Assembly: GCF_000295935.2 (NCBI RefSeq)
Contig: NZ_ALWO02000038.1
Span: forward strand, 24,349-88,348
DNA: 64,000 bases
From: Indibacter alkaliphilus LW1
Lineage (GTDB): Bacteria; Bacteroidota; Bacteroidia; Cytophagales; Cyclobacteriaceae
Direction: 5' to 3'
Under the pieces are notes generated by a model, which saw only the letters and a program-made list of their open reading frames with translations, ran no database searches and had not been told where the DNA came from. Both the position numbers and the translations under genes were made by a program. Below are positions 52,987 to 60,949 of this stretch, piece after piece; the first letter of the stretch is position 1, and each line of letters opens with the position of its first letter.

Positions 52987-55089
52987 TTATTTCAGATTTG
53001 TAATCAATATAGCTATGCTATGTCCAGGAAGTAGGTAATGTTCATTTGAAATAGGCTTTCCCTCAGACCAGTAGCAAATGTCTTCCGGACTCTCTTTAGA
53101 GGTATCAAGCCATCTTTTCCATTGTACTTTCTTTCCATCAATGATTTGAGGCAGTTCAAAATCCAATTCCTTATTGTAAGCATTGACCATATAATGCATG
53201 GCTACCTTCCTGCTGATGGAAGTAATGGTCATGGCAATGCTATGTGAGTTGACAGACCAGTCAGGTTTATCCAGTCGGACTCCATGCCAAGTGATCAATG
53301 CTTGGGATAAAAAATCCGGCAAACTCATGTTGAAACTAGGTTGGGCATTTTCCCTTCGGAGTTTTTTCTGGATGAGAATTTTTAGGAAGCGGAAGATGTC
53401 TGAATTTTTTTCTTTAAGACTCCAATCTATCCAGGTAAGTTCATTGTCCTGGCAGTAAGCATTGTTGTTGCCGTTTTGGCTATGGCAGATTTCATCGCCC
53501 ATCAGTAGCATGGGAGCTCCCAGAGATAACATATTGACAGCAAGGAAATTTTTGATCTGTCTTTTTCTCAGTTTATTGATTTCAGGATCATCCGTAGGCC
53601 CTTCCACTCCAAAGTTCCAACTGAGATTATCATTATGGCCGTCCCTGTTTCCTTCCTTATTGGCAGCGTTATGTTTTTTATTGTACGAGACCAGATCCAT
53701 CAACGTAAATCCGTCGTGACAGGTAACAAAGTTGATGCTTTGCTCGGCCTCTCTGTTGTTTGCGGCGTAAAGGTCAGGACTTCCGATAATTCTGGTTACA
53801 AAACTGCTGACTTTCCCCTTGTCTCCTCTCAAAAAGCTTCTGATATCATCGCGGAACCTCCCGTTCCATTCTTTCCAGGAATCCCCTACAAAATTCCCTA
53901 CCTGATATAACCCTGCTGCATCCCAAGCCTCAGCAATGAGCTTGGTGCCTGCAAGAATTGGGTCTGATTCTATATCCCATAAAATCGGAGGGTTTTCCAA
54001 AGGCTCTCCTTTTTCATTTCTGGAGAGAATAGATGCCAAATCAAACCTGAATCCATCTACGTGCATGTCTCTGACCCAAAAATGTAGACTTGACAGGATC
54101 ATTCTTCGCACAATGGACTGATTGGCATTCAGTGTATTGCCCGTACCGGAGTAGTTTTTGTATTTGGAATTATCATTTTCTTCCAATAAGTAATAGATGC
54201 TATTGTCTATACCTCTAAAAGAATAGGTAGGTCCGTCTGCTTTGTTTTCTCCCGAATGGTTGTAAACCACATCTAAAATCACCTCTATACCGGCTTGATG
54301 TAAGGCCTTGACCATGTCTCTGAATTCATCCAATACAGCGAGGGAATTGGGGCTGGTACTATAACTCTGGTGTGGAGCGAAAAACGATATAGGGCTGTAC
54401 CCCCAATAATTGGTAAGCCCTTCCGGTGCATCCTGCTTGTCAAACTGAAAGACGGGTAATAGCTCAACAGCAGTGATTCCCAATTCCTGTAAGTAGGGGA
54501 TTTTTTCAACCAGACCTAAAAAGGTACCCCTTTTGTCTTCACTCACTCCCGATGAGGAGTGTTTTGTAAAACCTCCTACATGAAGTTCATAGATCACGGT
54601 TCTTGAAAAAGGCGTCCGTGGATGAGAATCTCCTTCCCAATCGTAATCTGAAAGATCTGCGATGACGTTTTTCAAGGAAGGCAGTCCTCCTTCTCCCAAT
54701 TTTGAAAGTGCTTTTCTTGAGAATTTCTTAGGGAAAACAACAGCTTTTGCATAAGGATCTAAGATTACTTTGGATGCGTCAAACCTGTGGCCGTTTTGAG
54801 GCTCATGAGGTCCATGAATTCTATATGCATAGATCAAACCTTCATAAGCTCCTTCAAGAAAGACATGCCAATAATGATACGTTTTGTTGATCGTAGGATC
54901 CAAAGTAATTACCTGTTCCGGGTAGATATCATTTACATGCTGAAAAATCAGGAGCTCGACCAGAGTAGCATTTTTGGAAAAAATACAGAAGTTGACACCA
55001 TTTTCTTGTACACTGGGCCCAATGGGGAAACTTTGTCCGGGTAAAATTTGAAAGGGTTGAATCAGATTTTGGCTTGATGCTTTATTCAT
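52987..55089 (-). CDS. glgX: Glycogen debranching enzyme (isoamylase-type)
   Basis: 700 residues, GH13 family with an N-terminal CBM48 (about 20-120: GPSVQENGVNFCIFSKNAT). It cleaves alpha-1,6 branches of glycogen or limit dextrin. The four GH13 regions are visible: DVVYNHSGE (region I), GFRFDLAS (II, nucleophile Asp), LIAEAWDAAG (III, acid Glu) and NFVTCHDGFTLMD (IV, His-Asp). The C-terminal beta domain is present and the length is normal. No other glycogen genes are in the window. It is divergent from the pseudo-phosphohexomutase gene at 55637. Confidence 0.94.
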   Translation of the reverse strand: MNKASSQNLIQPFQILPGQSFPIGPSVQENGVNFCIFSKNATLVELLIFQHVNDIYPEQVITLDPTINKTYHYWHVFLEGAYEGLIYAYRIHGPHEPQNGHRFDASKVILDPYAKAVVFPKKFSRKALSKLGEGGLPSLKNVIADLSDYDWEGDSHPRTPFSRTVIYELHVGGFTKHSSSGVSEDKRGTFLGLVEKIPYLQELGITAVELLPVFQFDKQDAPEGLTNYWGYSPISFFAPHQSYSTSPNSLAVLDEFRDMVKALHQAGIEVILDVVYNHSGENKADGPTYSFRGIDNSIYYLLEENDNSKYKNYSGTGNTLNANQSIVRRMILSSLHFWVRDMHVDGFRFDLASILSRNEKGEPLENPPILWDIESDPILAGTKLIAEAWDAAGLYQVGNFVGDSWKEWNGRFRDDIRSFLRGDKGKVSSFVTRIIGSPDLYAANNREAEQSINFVTCHDGFTLMDLVSYNKKHNAANKEGNRDGHNDNLSWNFGVEGPTDDPEINKLRKRQIKNFLAVNMLSLGAPMLLMGDEICHSQNGNNNAYCQDNELTWIDWSLKEKNSDIFRFLKILIQKKLRRENAQPSFNMSLPDFLSQALITWHGVRLDKPDWSVNSHSIAMTITSISRKVAMHYMVNAYNKELDFELPQIIDGKKVQWKRWLDTSKESPEDICYWSEGKPISNEHYLLPGHSIAILITNLK

Positions 55090-55636
55090 TATTGGTTTAT
55101 CCTGCTTTTTGGGAAATACTTCCGATCTGCAAATAAGCTTATTTTTGAGGATAACTCAGGATATTCAGGATAGTTTATATGTTGATCAGCAGTTAAGATA
55201 AAGAGGTGTTGTCTTTAAAATTGCATGGAAGAAACGCTTATTTTCTCTCTCGTAAGTAGGTCAGCAATGTAGGTCAGCAATTTGAAAGAAAATCTGACAG
55301 TTTATTCTATTTGCTTTTTCTTGGGGAAGTGCCTCAATTTTAAGTTGAATTGGGGAGGAGTTAGAAATAGAATAAGTTTCGGTTTTTTAGAAAAAATTTC
55401 CCCTGAAATTCTGAAAGAAATTCTTTTTTTATTTAAAATCAGAATAAATATTCAGTGGCAGGGTTAGAAAATTGTATTGTCACTTTCCTGTCAGCTTAAT
55501 ATTGTATAATTTTGTAATGGATTTTTCTCTTAGTAGTTAGGTCTTGCAATGATTTTTCGCCCTTTAGTAGTTGCATTAACTTGCTTAGCTCCATTGAATA
55601 TTGAAATAATAGAGAAAAGAATATATAAAAAATTAT
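55090..55636. other. Intergenic region (547 nt) between glgX and the pseudo-phosphohexomutase
   Basis: Contains a tandem pair of the 13-mer GTAGGTCAGCAAT (55256-55268, 55269-55281), and a plus-strand TAATTTTG box (55507-55514) that matches the Bacteroidota -7 consensus about 120 nt before the next gene; a matching -33 TTTG at the right distance is not seen. A 61-codon frame at 55282-55467 has no protein-like character. Confidence 0.5.
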
Positions 55637-56677
55637 ATGAGTCAAGAATCTGAAAATCAAGAACCTATTAACAATCAAGTAAACAAAATTCTTGTCGTAT
55701 CCTATGCTGGATCTGAGAAGTTGGTGAAAAAACTGGCTGATGGAAAAGATGATGTTGAGCTATTTGCTTTAGAACAAAGATCCCCTGACGGGACATTCAA
55801 TTTTGCAGTCCTAAAACCTGCGATAGACTATGCGAAAGAAAAAGGCTTCCATCTGATCATTGCCGTTGATCAGGAATCCAGCAGGTTATCCATTGTAGTA
55901 CAAAAAGGAGTGGGGGGAGCATTTATGGTCCTCAATTCCCATCAAACGGCCGCTATTCTTCTTCAATACTGGATACAATCAGGTTTGTATGAAGATATGA
56001 AATTGCTGAAATCAATTTTACTTTCCGACTTATTGGACAATGTGGCCAAAAAACACAGGATTGAGCCAATAGATCAGGTTATTCCCGCTAATGAATTGCA
56101 GTCAGCAATGCAGAAAGTATTGACTGAAAATGAATCAAGTCCTGTCGTTGCTTTTAATATAGATCAGCAGGTCATGCATTCCAATCTTGATTTTGAGGAG
56201 ATTGTTGCTCAGCTTATCAAATTGGAATCAGAGATGAGAACTAAAGAAAAAACGATCTATAATTTTTTGTTGGATATCTATTTCTACAATGGCTTTTTCA
56301 AAGAAAAGACTGTGACGATTGATCTGAGTATACAGGCGCATCAAGGACAGGTTTCAAAGTTTATGACAGAAGTAAGCAGAAGACCCAAATTTCTGGAAGA
56401 AATATTCTCAGTCAGTTCAGTTACAGATTTCAAAAAGGGCATCAAAAAGAATATTCTGACCGATAGGGTTTATGATTATCCTATATCAGGAGAAAATATC
56501 CTGAAAATCGAAACAGTTGAGGGCGTAAGTATTACTTTGGTGCCCGTCGATGATAAGTTGACATATTACATCTCAGTAAGGGAGTCAGTCAATACGCCAG
56601 AGCGATTCGAATCAGCCAATAAGGCATTGGATAAAGAAATCTTCAAGCTTGTTTCGTTTTTGAACAAGCAGATCTGA
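55637..56677 (+). CDS. Degenerate phosphohexomutase-like protein (pseudoenzyme)
   Basis: 346 residues. No catalytic phosphoserine domain is present, but the rest follows the order of phosphoglucomutase/phosphomannomutase domains II to IV. AIDYAKEKGFHLIIAVDQESSR (63-83) takes the place of the sugar-mutase metal loop with GTDPDADR, of which only D78 and R83 remain. FMVLNSHQTAAILLQYWI then matches the ..LNGNQTGALLLDYL segment, and LLSDLLDNVAKKHRI the post-metal helix. Near the end SITLVPVDDKLTYYISV matches KI.VRPSGTEPK..FY.SV, with the phosphate-binding RPSGTEPK lost (302-309), and FESANKALDKEI matches the terminal helix. Catalysis looks impossible; a sugar-phosphate sensor or a scaffold is conceivable. 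Alone on its strand, with its own terminator. Confidence 0.7.
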   Translation: MSQESENQEPINNQVNKILVVSYAGSEKLVKKLADGKDDVELFALEQRSPDGTFNFAVLKPAIDYAKEKGFHLIIAVDQESSRLSIVVQKGVGGAFMVLNSHQTAAILLQYWIQSGLYEDMKLLKSILLSDLLDNVAKKHRIEPIDQVIPANELQSAMQKVLTENESSPVVAFNIDQQVMHSNLDFEEIVAQLIKLESEMRTKEKTIYNFLLDIYFYNGFFKEKTVTIDLSIQAHQGQVSKFMTEVSRRPKFLEEIFSVSSVTDFKKGIKKNILTDRVYDYPISGENILKIETVEGVSITLVPVDDKLTYYISVRESVNTPERFESANKALDKEIFKLVSFLNKQI

Positions 56678-56731
56678 TAGGATCGCTCATAAACTGAGAC
56701 AGAACTCTAAAAAAATGCAAAAACAAATAAT

Positions 56732-56767
56732 GCCGCTGGTTTAAGACAAATCAGTGGCTATTTTTTT
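56732..56767 (+). terminator. Rho-independent terminator
   Basis: GCCGCTGGTTT (56732-56742) pairs with AAATCAGTGGC (56748-56758), two wobble or mismatched positions, then TATTTTTTT. It closes the pseudo-phosphohexomutase gene. Confidence 0.75.
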
Positions 56768-56889
56768 CTTGTATAATACAATGGGGATTCATCTTAGAAG
56801 CCCCTACCTAAAAAGCTTGAATTATAGATTTCTTCCAAGAAGAGCCAATTTTCTTTCCTGAAATTCAAAAGAAAAAATCACAAGAAGTA

Positions 56890-58449
56890 ATGACACAGAT
56901 GTTTTACCGCCTGTTTAAACCCACGCAGGCAAATCTGAAAGATGAAGTATTGTCGGGCCTGACTGTAGCCTTGGCCTTGGTGCCTGAAGCAGTCGCATTT
57001 TCCCTGATTGCGGGAGTCAGCCCTTTGATTGGGCTTTATACAGCATTTATTATTGGTTTGATCACGTCGATTCTTGGAGGAAGGCCTGGGATGATTTCGG
57101 GAGCTACAGGTGCAATTGCTGTAGTTGTTGTGGCTTTGGTAGCTACACATGGAGTGGAATATCTTTTTGCTGCGGTAGTCTTGATGGGTCTAATTCAGGT
57201 ATTGGTAGGTGTACTAAAGCTTGGTAAATTGATCCGATTGGTTCCTCATCCTGTGATGTTCGGCTTTGTGAATGGGCTGGCTATAGTGATTGCGATGGCC
57301 CAATTTGATCAATTCAAATTCACTACGGCTGAAGGTGCAGTAGAATGGATGACAGGTAGCCCACTTTACATCATGCTCGGCCTGGTGGCTTTGACCATGG
57401 TTATTATCAAGTTCTTGCCAAAGCTGACCACGGCGGTTCCATCTGCCTTGGTAGCGATTTTGACAATCTCATTGATTGTGATTTTCGGTGGGGTAGACAC
57501 AAGGACTGTTGGGGACTTAGCTTCCATCAGTGGAGGGCTGCCTGAGTTTCATTTGCCTGTTGTACCGTTGAACTGGGAGACATTGACGATCATCCTTCCT
57601 TATTCAGCAATTATGGCAGGGGTAGGCTTGATTGAGAGTTTACTTACATTGACTCTAATTGATGAAATTACCGAAACCCGGGGACATGGCAACAAAGAAT
57701 GTGTAGCACAAGGTGTAGCAAATCTAACGACCGGATTCTTCGGTGGCATGGGAGGCTGTGCGATGATAGGTCAATCCTTAATCAACGTCAACGCGGGCGG
57801 TAGAAATAGAATCTCCGGTATTGTGGCCTCTGTTGGTCTTTTGGTTTTTATCCTTTTTCTTTCCACTTACATAGAAATGGTGCCTATGGCAGCTTTGGTT
57901 GGTTTGATGTTTATGGTGGCTATAGGAACTTTTGAGTGGGCTTCTTTAAAGGTTTTTAGAAAAGTACCTTTCCATGACGTATTGGTGATGGTTGTCGTTA
58001 CTTTGGTGACTGTTTTCTTGCACAATTTGGCGCTGGCAGTACTGATAGGAGTAATCATATCAGCTTTGGTATTTGCCTGGCAGAATGCCAAAATGATCCG
58101 TACCAGAAAGCGTATTGATGAAAAAGGAGTAAAACATTATGAAGTATATGGCCCCTTGTTTTTTGCTTCTGCTTTGACTTTTGGACAAAAATTTGATCCA
58201 ACAGGTGATCCCGATGAGATTGTGATAGATTTTGCAGAAAGCAGGATTGTGGATCATTCCGGGATTGATGCCATTCATAAGGTTACGGAGCGATATGAAA
58301 AATTAGGGAAGACAGTCTATATCCGACATCTCAATACTTCAAGTAAAGTCCTGCTTTCTAAGGCTGAAAAAATCATCAATGTCAATTATACCGATGATGA
58401 TCCGAGTTTTAAGATAGTTGTCGAAAATGAAAAGAACATAAAAGCATAG
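56890..58449 (+). CDS. SulP-family inorganic anion transporter
   Basis: 519 residues: about eleven membrane helices (25-400) and a cytoplasmic STAS domain (about 410-519). Family marks: the early [53 protein letters not shown], and [25 protein letters not shown]. The STAS part ends in [21 protein letters not shown], with the DHSG switch segment. SulP proteins take up sulfate, bicarbonate or other anions, often with sodium; the substrate is not clear from sequence. Terminator shared with the convergent MscS gene. Confidence 0.92.
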   Translation: MTQMFYRLFKPTQANLKDEVLSGLTVALALVPEAVAFSLIAGVSPLIGLYTAFIIGLITSILGGRPGMISGATGAIAVVVVALVATHGVEYLFAAVVLMGLIQVLVGVLKLGKLIRLVPHPVMFGFVNGLAIVIAMAQFDQFKFTTAEGAVEWMTGSPLYIMLGLVALTMVIIKFLPKLTTAVPSALVAILTISLIVIFGGVDTRTVGDLASISGGLPEFHLPVVPLNWETLTIILPYSAIMAGVGLIESLLTLTLIDEITETRGHGNKECVAQGVANLTTGFFGGMGGCAMIGQSLINVNAGGRNRISGIVASVGLLVFILFLSTYIEMVPMAALVGLMFMVAIGTFEWASLKVFRKVPFHDVLVMVVVTLVTVFLHNLALAVLIGVIISALVFAWQNAKMIRTRKRIDEKGVKHYEVYGPLFFASALTFGQKFDPTGDPDEIVIDFAESRIVDHSGIDAIHKVTERYEKLGKTVYIRHLNTSSKVLLSKAEKIINVNYTDDDPSFKIVVENEKNIKA

Positions 58450-58460
58450 ATCCAAAATTC

Positions 58461-58498
58461 AAAAAAGCCACTGAGTATAAATTTCAGTGGCTTTTTTT
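58461..58498. terminator. Bidirectional terminator
   Basis: AAAAAAGCCACTGA (58461-58474) pairs perfectly with TCAGTGGCTTTTTT (58484-58497). It serves the SulP gene (plus) and, by symmetry, the MscS gene (minus) that ends at 58548. Confidence 0.85.
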
Positions 58499-58547
58499 AG
58501 CTGTACCTAGGGCTTGCTGAAAAACCGAAACTAGAGAATAAATTCTT

Positions 58548-59861
58548 TTAATTTTTGTTTTCCACCTCCAATTCCCTAAACTTTTTAGCAGCTCTTACAA
58601 AATCATTTCCGGTAGGTTCTTGGAATACTTCCAAATCAAAATACCTCACAGAGGCCAGAATATGATCAAATATGTCGGACTGTATAGCCTCATATTCCAG
58701 CCAGGAAGTAGTGTTGGTAAAGCAATATATTTCCATTGGGATTCCATCGTCTCCTACAGGCATCTGCCGGACCATGATGGTCATGTCCTGTCTGATATTT
58801 GGGTGATTTTTAAGGTAGGCATCCAGATAGAACCTAAAAACCCCAATATTGGTCATCCTTCTTCCATTGATCAGTACATTTTCATCAAGGCCCAGAGCCT
58901 TGTTATGATTTTCTATTTCTTTTTGTCTCTGTTCTATAAAGTCTTTCAGGAAGTGAATTTTCTTATAGGATTCTCTTTTGTCAGGATCAACAAACTTTAC
59001 TGTCTGACTATTGATGTAAATGGATCTTTTGATTCTTCTACCCCCGCTTTCTACCATTCCACGCCAGTTTCTGAAACTGTTTGTTATAAAATAATAAGTT
59101 GGTATTGTGGTGATGGTTTTATCAAAATTCTGGACTTTCACAGTATTTAGATTCATGGCAATCACATCACCATCGGCATTGAAATTGGGCATTTCTACCC
59201 AGTCGCCCACGCGCACCATGTCATTGGAGGACATCTGCACACTCGCAACAAGTCCCAGTATGGTATCTTTAAATACCAACATCAAAATGGCAGTCATAGC
59301 ACCAAAGGCACTCAAGAAGTAAATGGGTGATTTGCCCAAAATAATTGAAAGAACCAAGATACCTGTGGTAATGTAGAGGATGATCCTGATCAGCTGAAAA
59401 TAGCTCGTCAAGGGCTTGTCCTGGAAAGCCTCCTTCTTAGAAAGGCCAAATTCAAGCACCTTCAAAAATGCCATTACTAATAACAAGCCCACAATTGTCA
59501 GGTAAGCATCTGTCATTTTGATCACAAAGGGCATCAAAAACTCAAAATCTTTGAAAATACTTTGCGTCAATTCCCGGATAATAATGGCCGGCAATAAATG
59601 GGCAACATGATTGAAGACTTGATGATCTGCCAATACATCATCCCATGAAATAGGGGACTTTCTGAAGGCTTTGTAGATATAGTGAATTACGATCTTTTTG
59701 GCAATGAAATAGACTATGGAGGCAAACAGCAAGGTGCCTGTCAAAAGGATCAAAAGCCGAAGATAAATAGCAGTTTCGTGCGCTACTCCCGAGTCTATCA
59801 ACATGGCTTCTACCCAGTCTTCCAATAAGTCCATCAGGTAATAGTGATTTTGCTCTTCCAT
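58548..59861 (-). CDS. MscS-family mechanosensitive channel (YbdG-like)
   Basis: 437 residues from ATG 59861 (the frame is open to TTG 59900). Five membrane helices (about 35-60, 85-110, 120-145, 155-180, 185-210), the last being the pore helix with GAMTAILMLVFKDTILGLVASVQMSSNDMVRVGDWVEMP, a typical MscS pore-to-beta transition. The C-terminal region has an extra 130 residues after the beta domain (KHFLKDFIEQRQKEI type), as in YbdG/YnaI-like larger channels. It opens under membrane tension during hypo-osmotic shock. Divergent from the orphan gene at 60128. Confidence 0.9.
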   Translation of the reverse strand: MEEQNHYYLMDLLEDWVEAMLIDSGVAHETAIYLRLLILLTGTLLFASIVYFIAKKIVIHYIYKAFRKSPISWDDVLADHQVFNHVAHLLPAIIIRELTQSIFKDFEFLMPFVIKMTDAYLTIVGLLLVMAFLKVLEFGLSKKEAFQDKPLTSYFQLIRIILYITTGILVLSIILGKSPIYFLSAFGAMTAILMLVFKDTILGLVASVQMSSNDMVRVGDWVEMPNFNADGDVIAMNLNTVKVQNFDKTITTIPTYYFITNSFRNWRGMVESGGRRIKRSIYINSQTVKFVDPDKRESYKKIHFLKDFIEQRQKEIENHNKALGLDENVLINGRRMTNIGVFRFYLDAYLKNHPNIRQDMTIMVRQMPVGDDGIPMEIYCFTNTTSWLEYEAIQSDIFDHILASVRYFDLEVFQEPTGNDFVRAAKKFRELEVENKN

Positions 59862-59999
59862 TTGCTTTGTGGGTAAATGTTTTTCAATTTCAGCCTGCAA
59901 ATATCGGATTATTTATTCCTCTAGCCAAAAGAAGTAAGTTTATAACCTTTTCATTGACCTCTTACAGAAGTTCTTTTCCATTTAAAAATTTTCATTTAT

Positions 60000-60024
60000 T
60001 TACCCTATAAAAATTATAGGGTAA
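60000..60024. promoter_or_regulatory. Operator-like perfect palindrome
   Basis: TTACCCTATAA-AAA-TTATAGGGTAA, an 11-bp inverted repeat with 3-nt spacer in the 266-nt gap between the divergent MscS and orphan genes. No T-run follows, so a binding site for a dimeric regulator is more likely than a terminator. Confidence 0.5.
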
Positions 60025-60127
60025 TTAGGAAAATAAGAAATCCTGTTTTATTTTTGAGATCTGAAGTTGATTGTGTAAAGGAATATATCCTCAATCAAAG
60101 TTTATAATTCATTAAATTAGCTTATTC

Positions 60128-60616
60128 ATGGTCCATGCATCCCAAATTAATTCGATTCAGTCTCAAAAGGATTTTGCTTTCCATAAAATCTCAAAATCTG
60201 AAAAAAGCCCGACGGGGAATACAAAAGATCTGATTCAGGCTTTGCAAGAAGGCTCCTTGTTTAAAGTTAGGAGTCAGGCTGGTTTTGATTTTCCGAATTT
60301 CCCTGAAACCAACAAGAAATTCAGGGTGCTTTATATGGAGCTGAACCATGATTTTCAGGATGTTCAGGCCATATTGAATGGATTTTTAGCTTTGGGTCAA
60401 CCTCAGGGGGTGATTTTGGAATTTGATAAAACCCAAAACAACTACAGTTTGAAATATTACTTGCAGGATGCATCTTCCGTCATGAACTATCTTGATAATC
60501 TCACATTATTTATCAATGAGGAGGTCAGGTTTAAGAAGATTTTGAAAAGAATTCTTGAAAACAATAAACGAACTAAAATTGAGGAGAGGCTATTGATAAA
60601 TGAGTTGATTGCATAG
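60128..60616 (+). CDS. Hypothetical protein (162 aa)
   Basis: Starts at ATG 60128. No signal or membrane helix. The middle (KFRVLYMELNHDFQDVQAILNGFLALGQPQGVILEFDKTQNNYSLKYY) reads as a small alpha/beta fold, and the end is a basic helix (VRFKKILKRILENNKRTKIEERLLI). I recognise no family. It could be a small partner for the kinase downstream, but 333 nt lie between them. Confidence 0.55.
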   Translation: MVHASQINSIQSQKDFAFHKISKSEKSPTGNTKDLIQALQEGSLFKVRSQAGFDFPNFPETNKKFRVLYMELNHDFQDVQAILNGFLALGQPQGVILEFDKTQNNYSLKYYLQDASSVMNYLDNLTLFINEEVRFKKILKRILENNKRTKIEERLLINELIA

Positions 60617-60949
60617 GCTTACAGTACATCTGGTACTTAGGGCTTAATTGCTTTTTGGAACCCGAATATTAATTTGGCTTTACTAAAAACGAGGAATTTT
60701 TCCCAAATTTTTCATTTTCTTTAGTTTGGTAAATCAACGCCTATGTCAATTAATTTTATATTCTTAGAAATAACTTACAGATATGGGCGAATCTAAAGAT
60801 TGAGAGACTAAGCTTTTATGTTTTTTTAATTGATTTATAATAGGAATAATAATTGTTTGATTTTAATTGATTTTGGATCCAAAGAACAAAGAAATTACAA
60901 TCGGTTCTTGGATGTTCAATTTTTTACAAGTTAAATATCGTCAAATTCT
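60617..60949. other. Intergenic region (333 nt) before the hybrid kinase
   Basis: AT-rich, with no ORF, strong hairpin or repeat seen; presumably the promoter and leader of the kinase at 60950. Confidence 0.5.

Noticed and set aside
55256..55281. Two tandem copies of a 13-mer as a possible CRISPR or iteron array
   Set aside because: Only two copies and no spacers; too little for either. Reported only as part of the intergenic region.
55282..55467. 61-codon frame in the gap after glgX
   Set aside because: Low-complexity Phe/Ile/Lys-rich product, no partner gene, no start signal.
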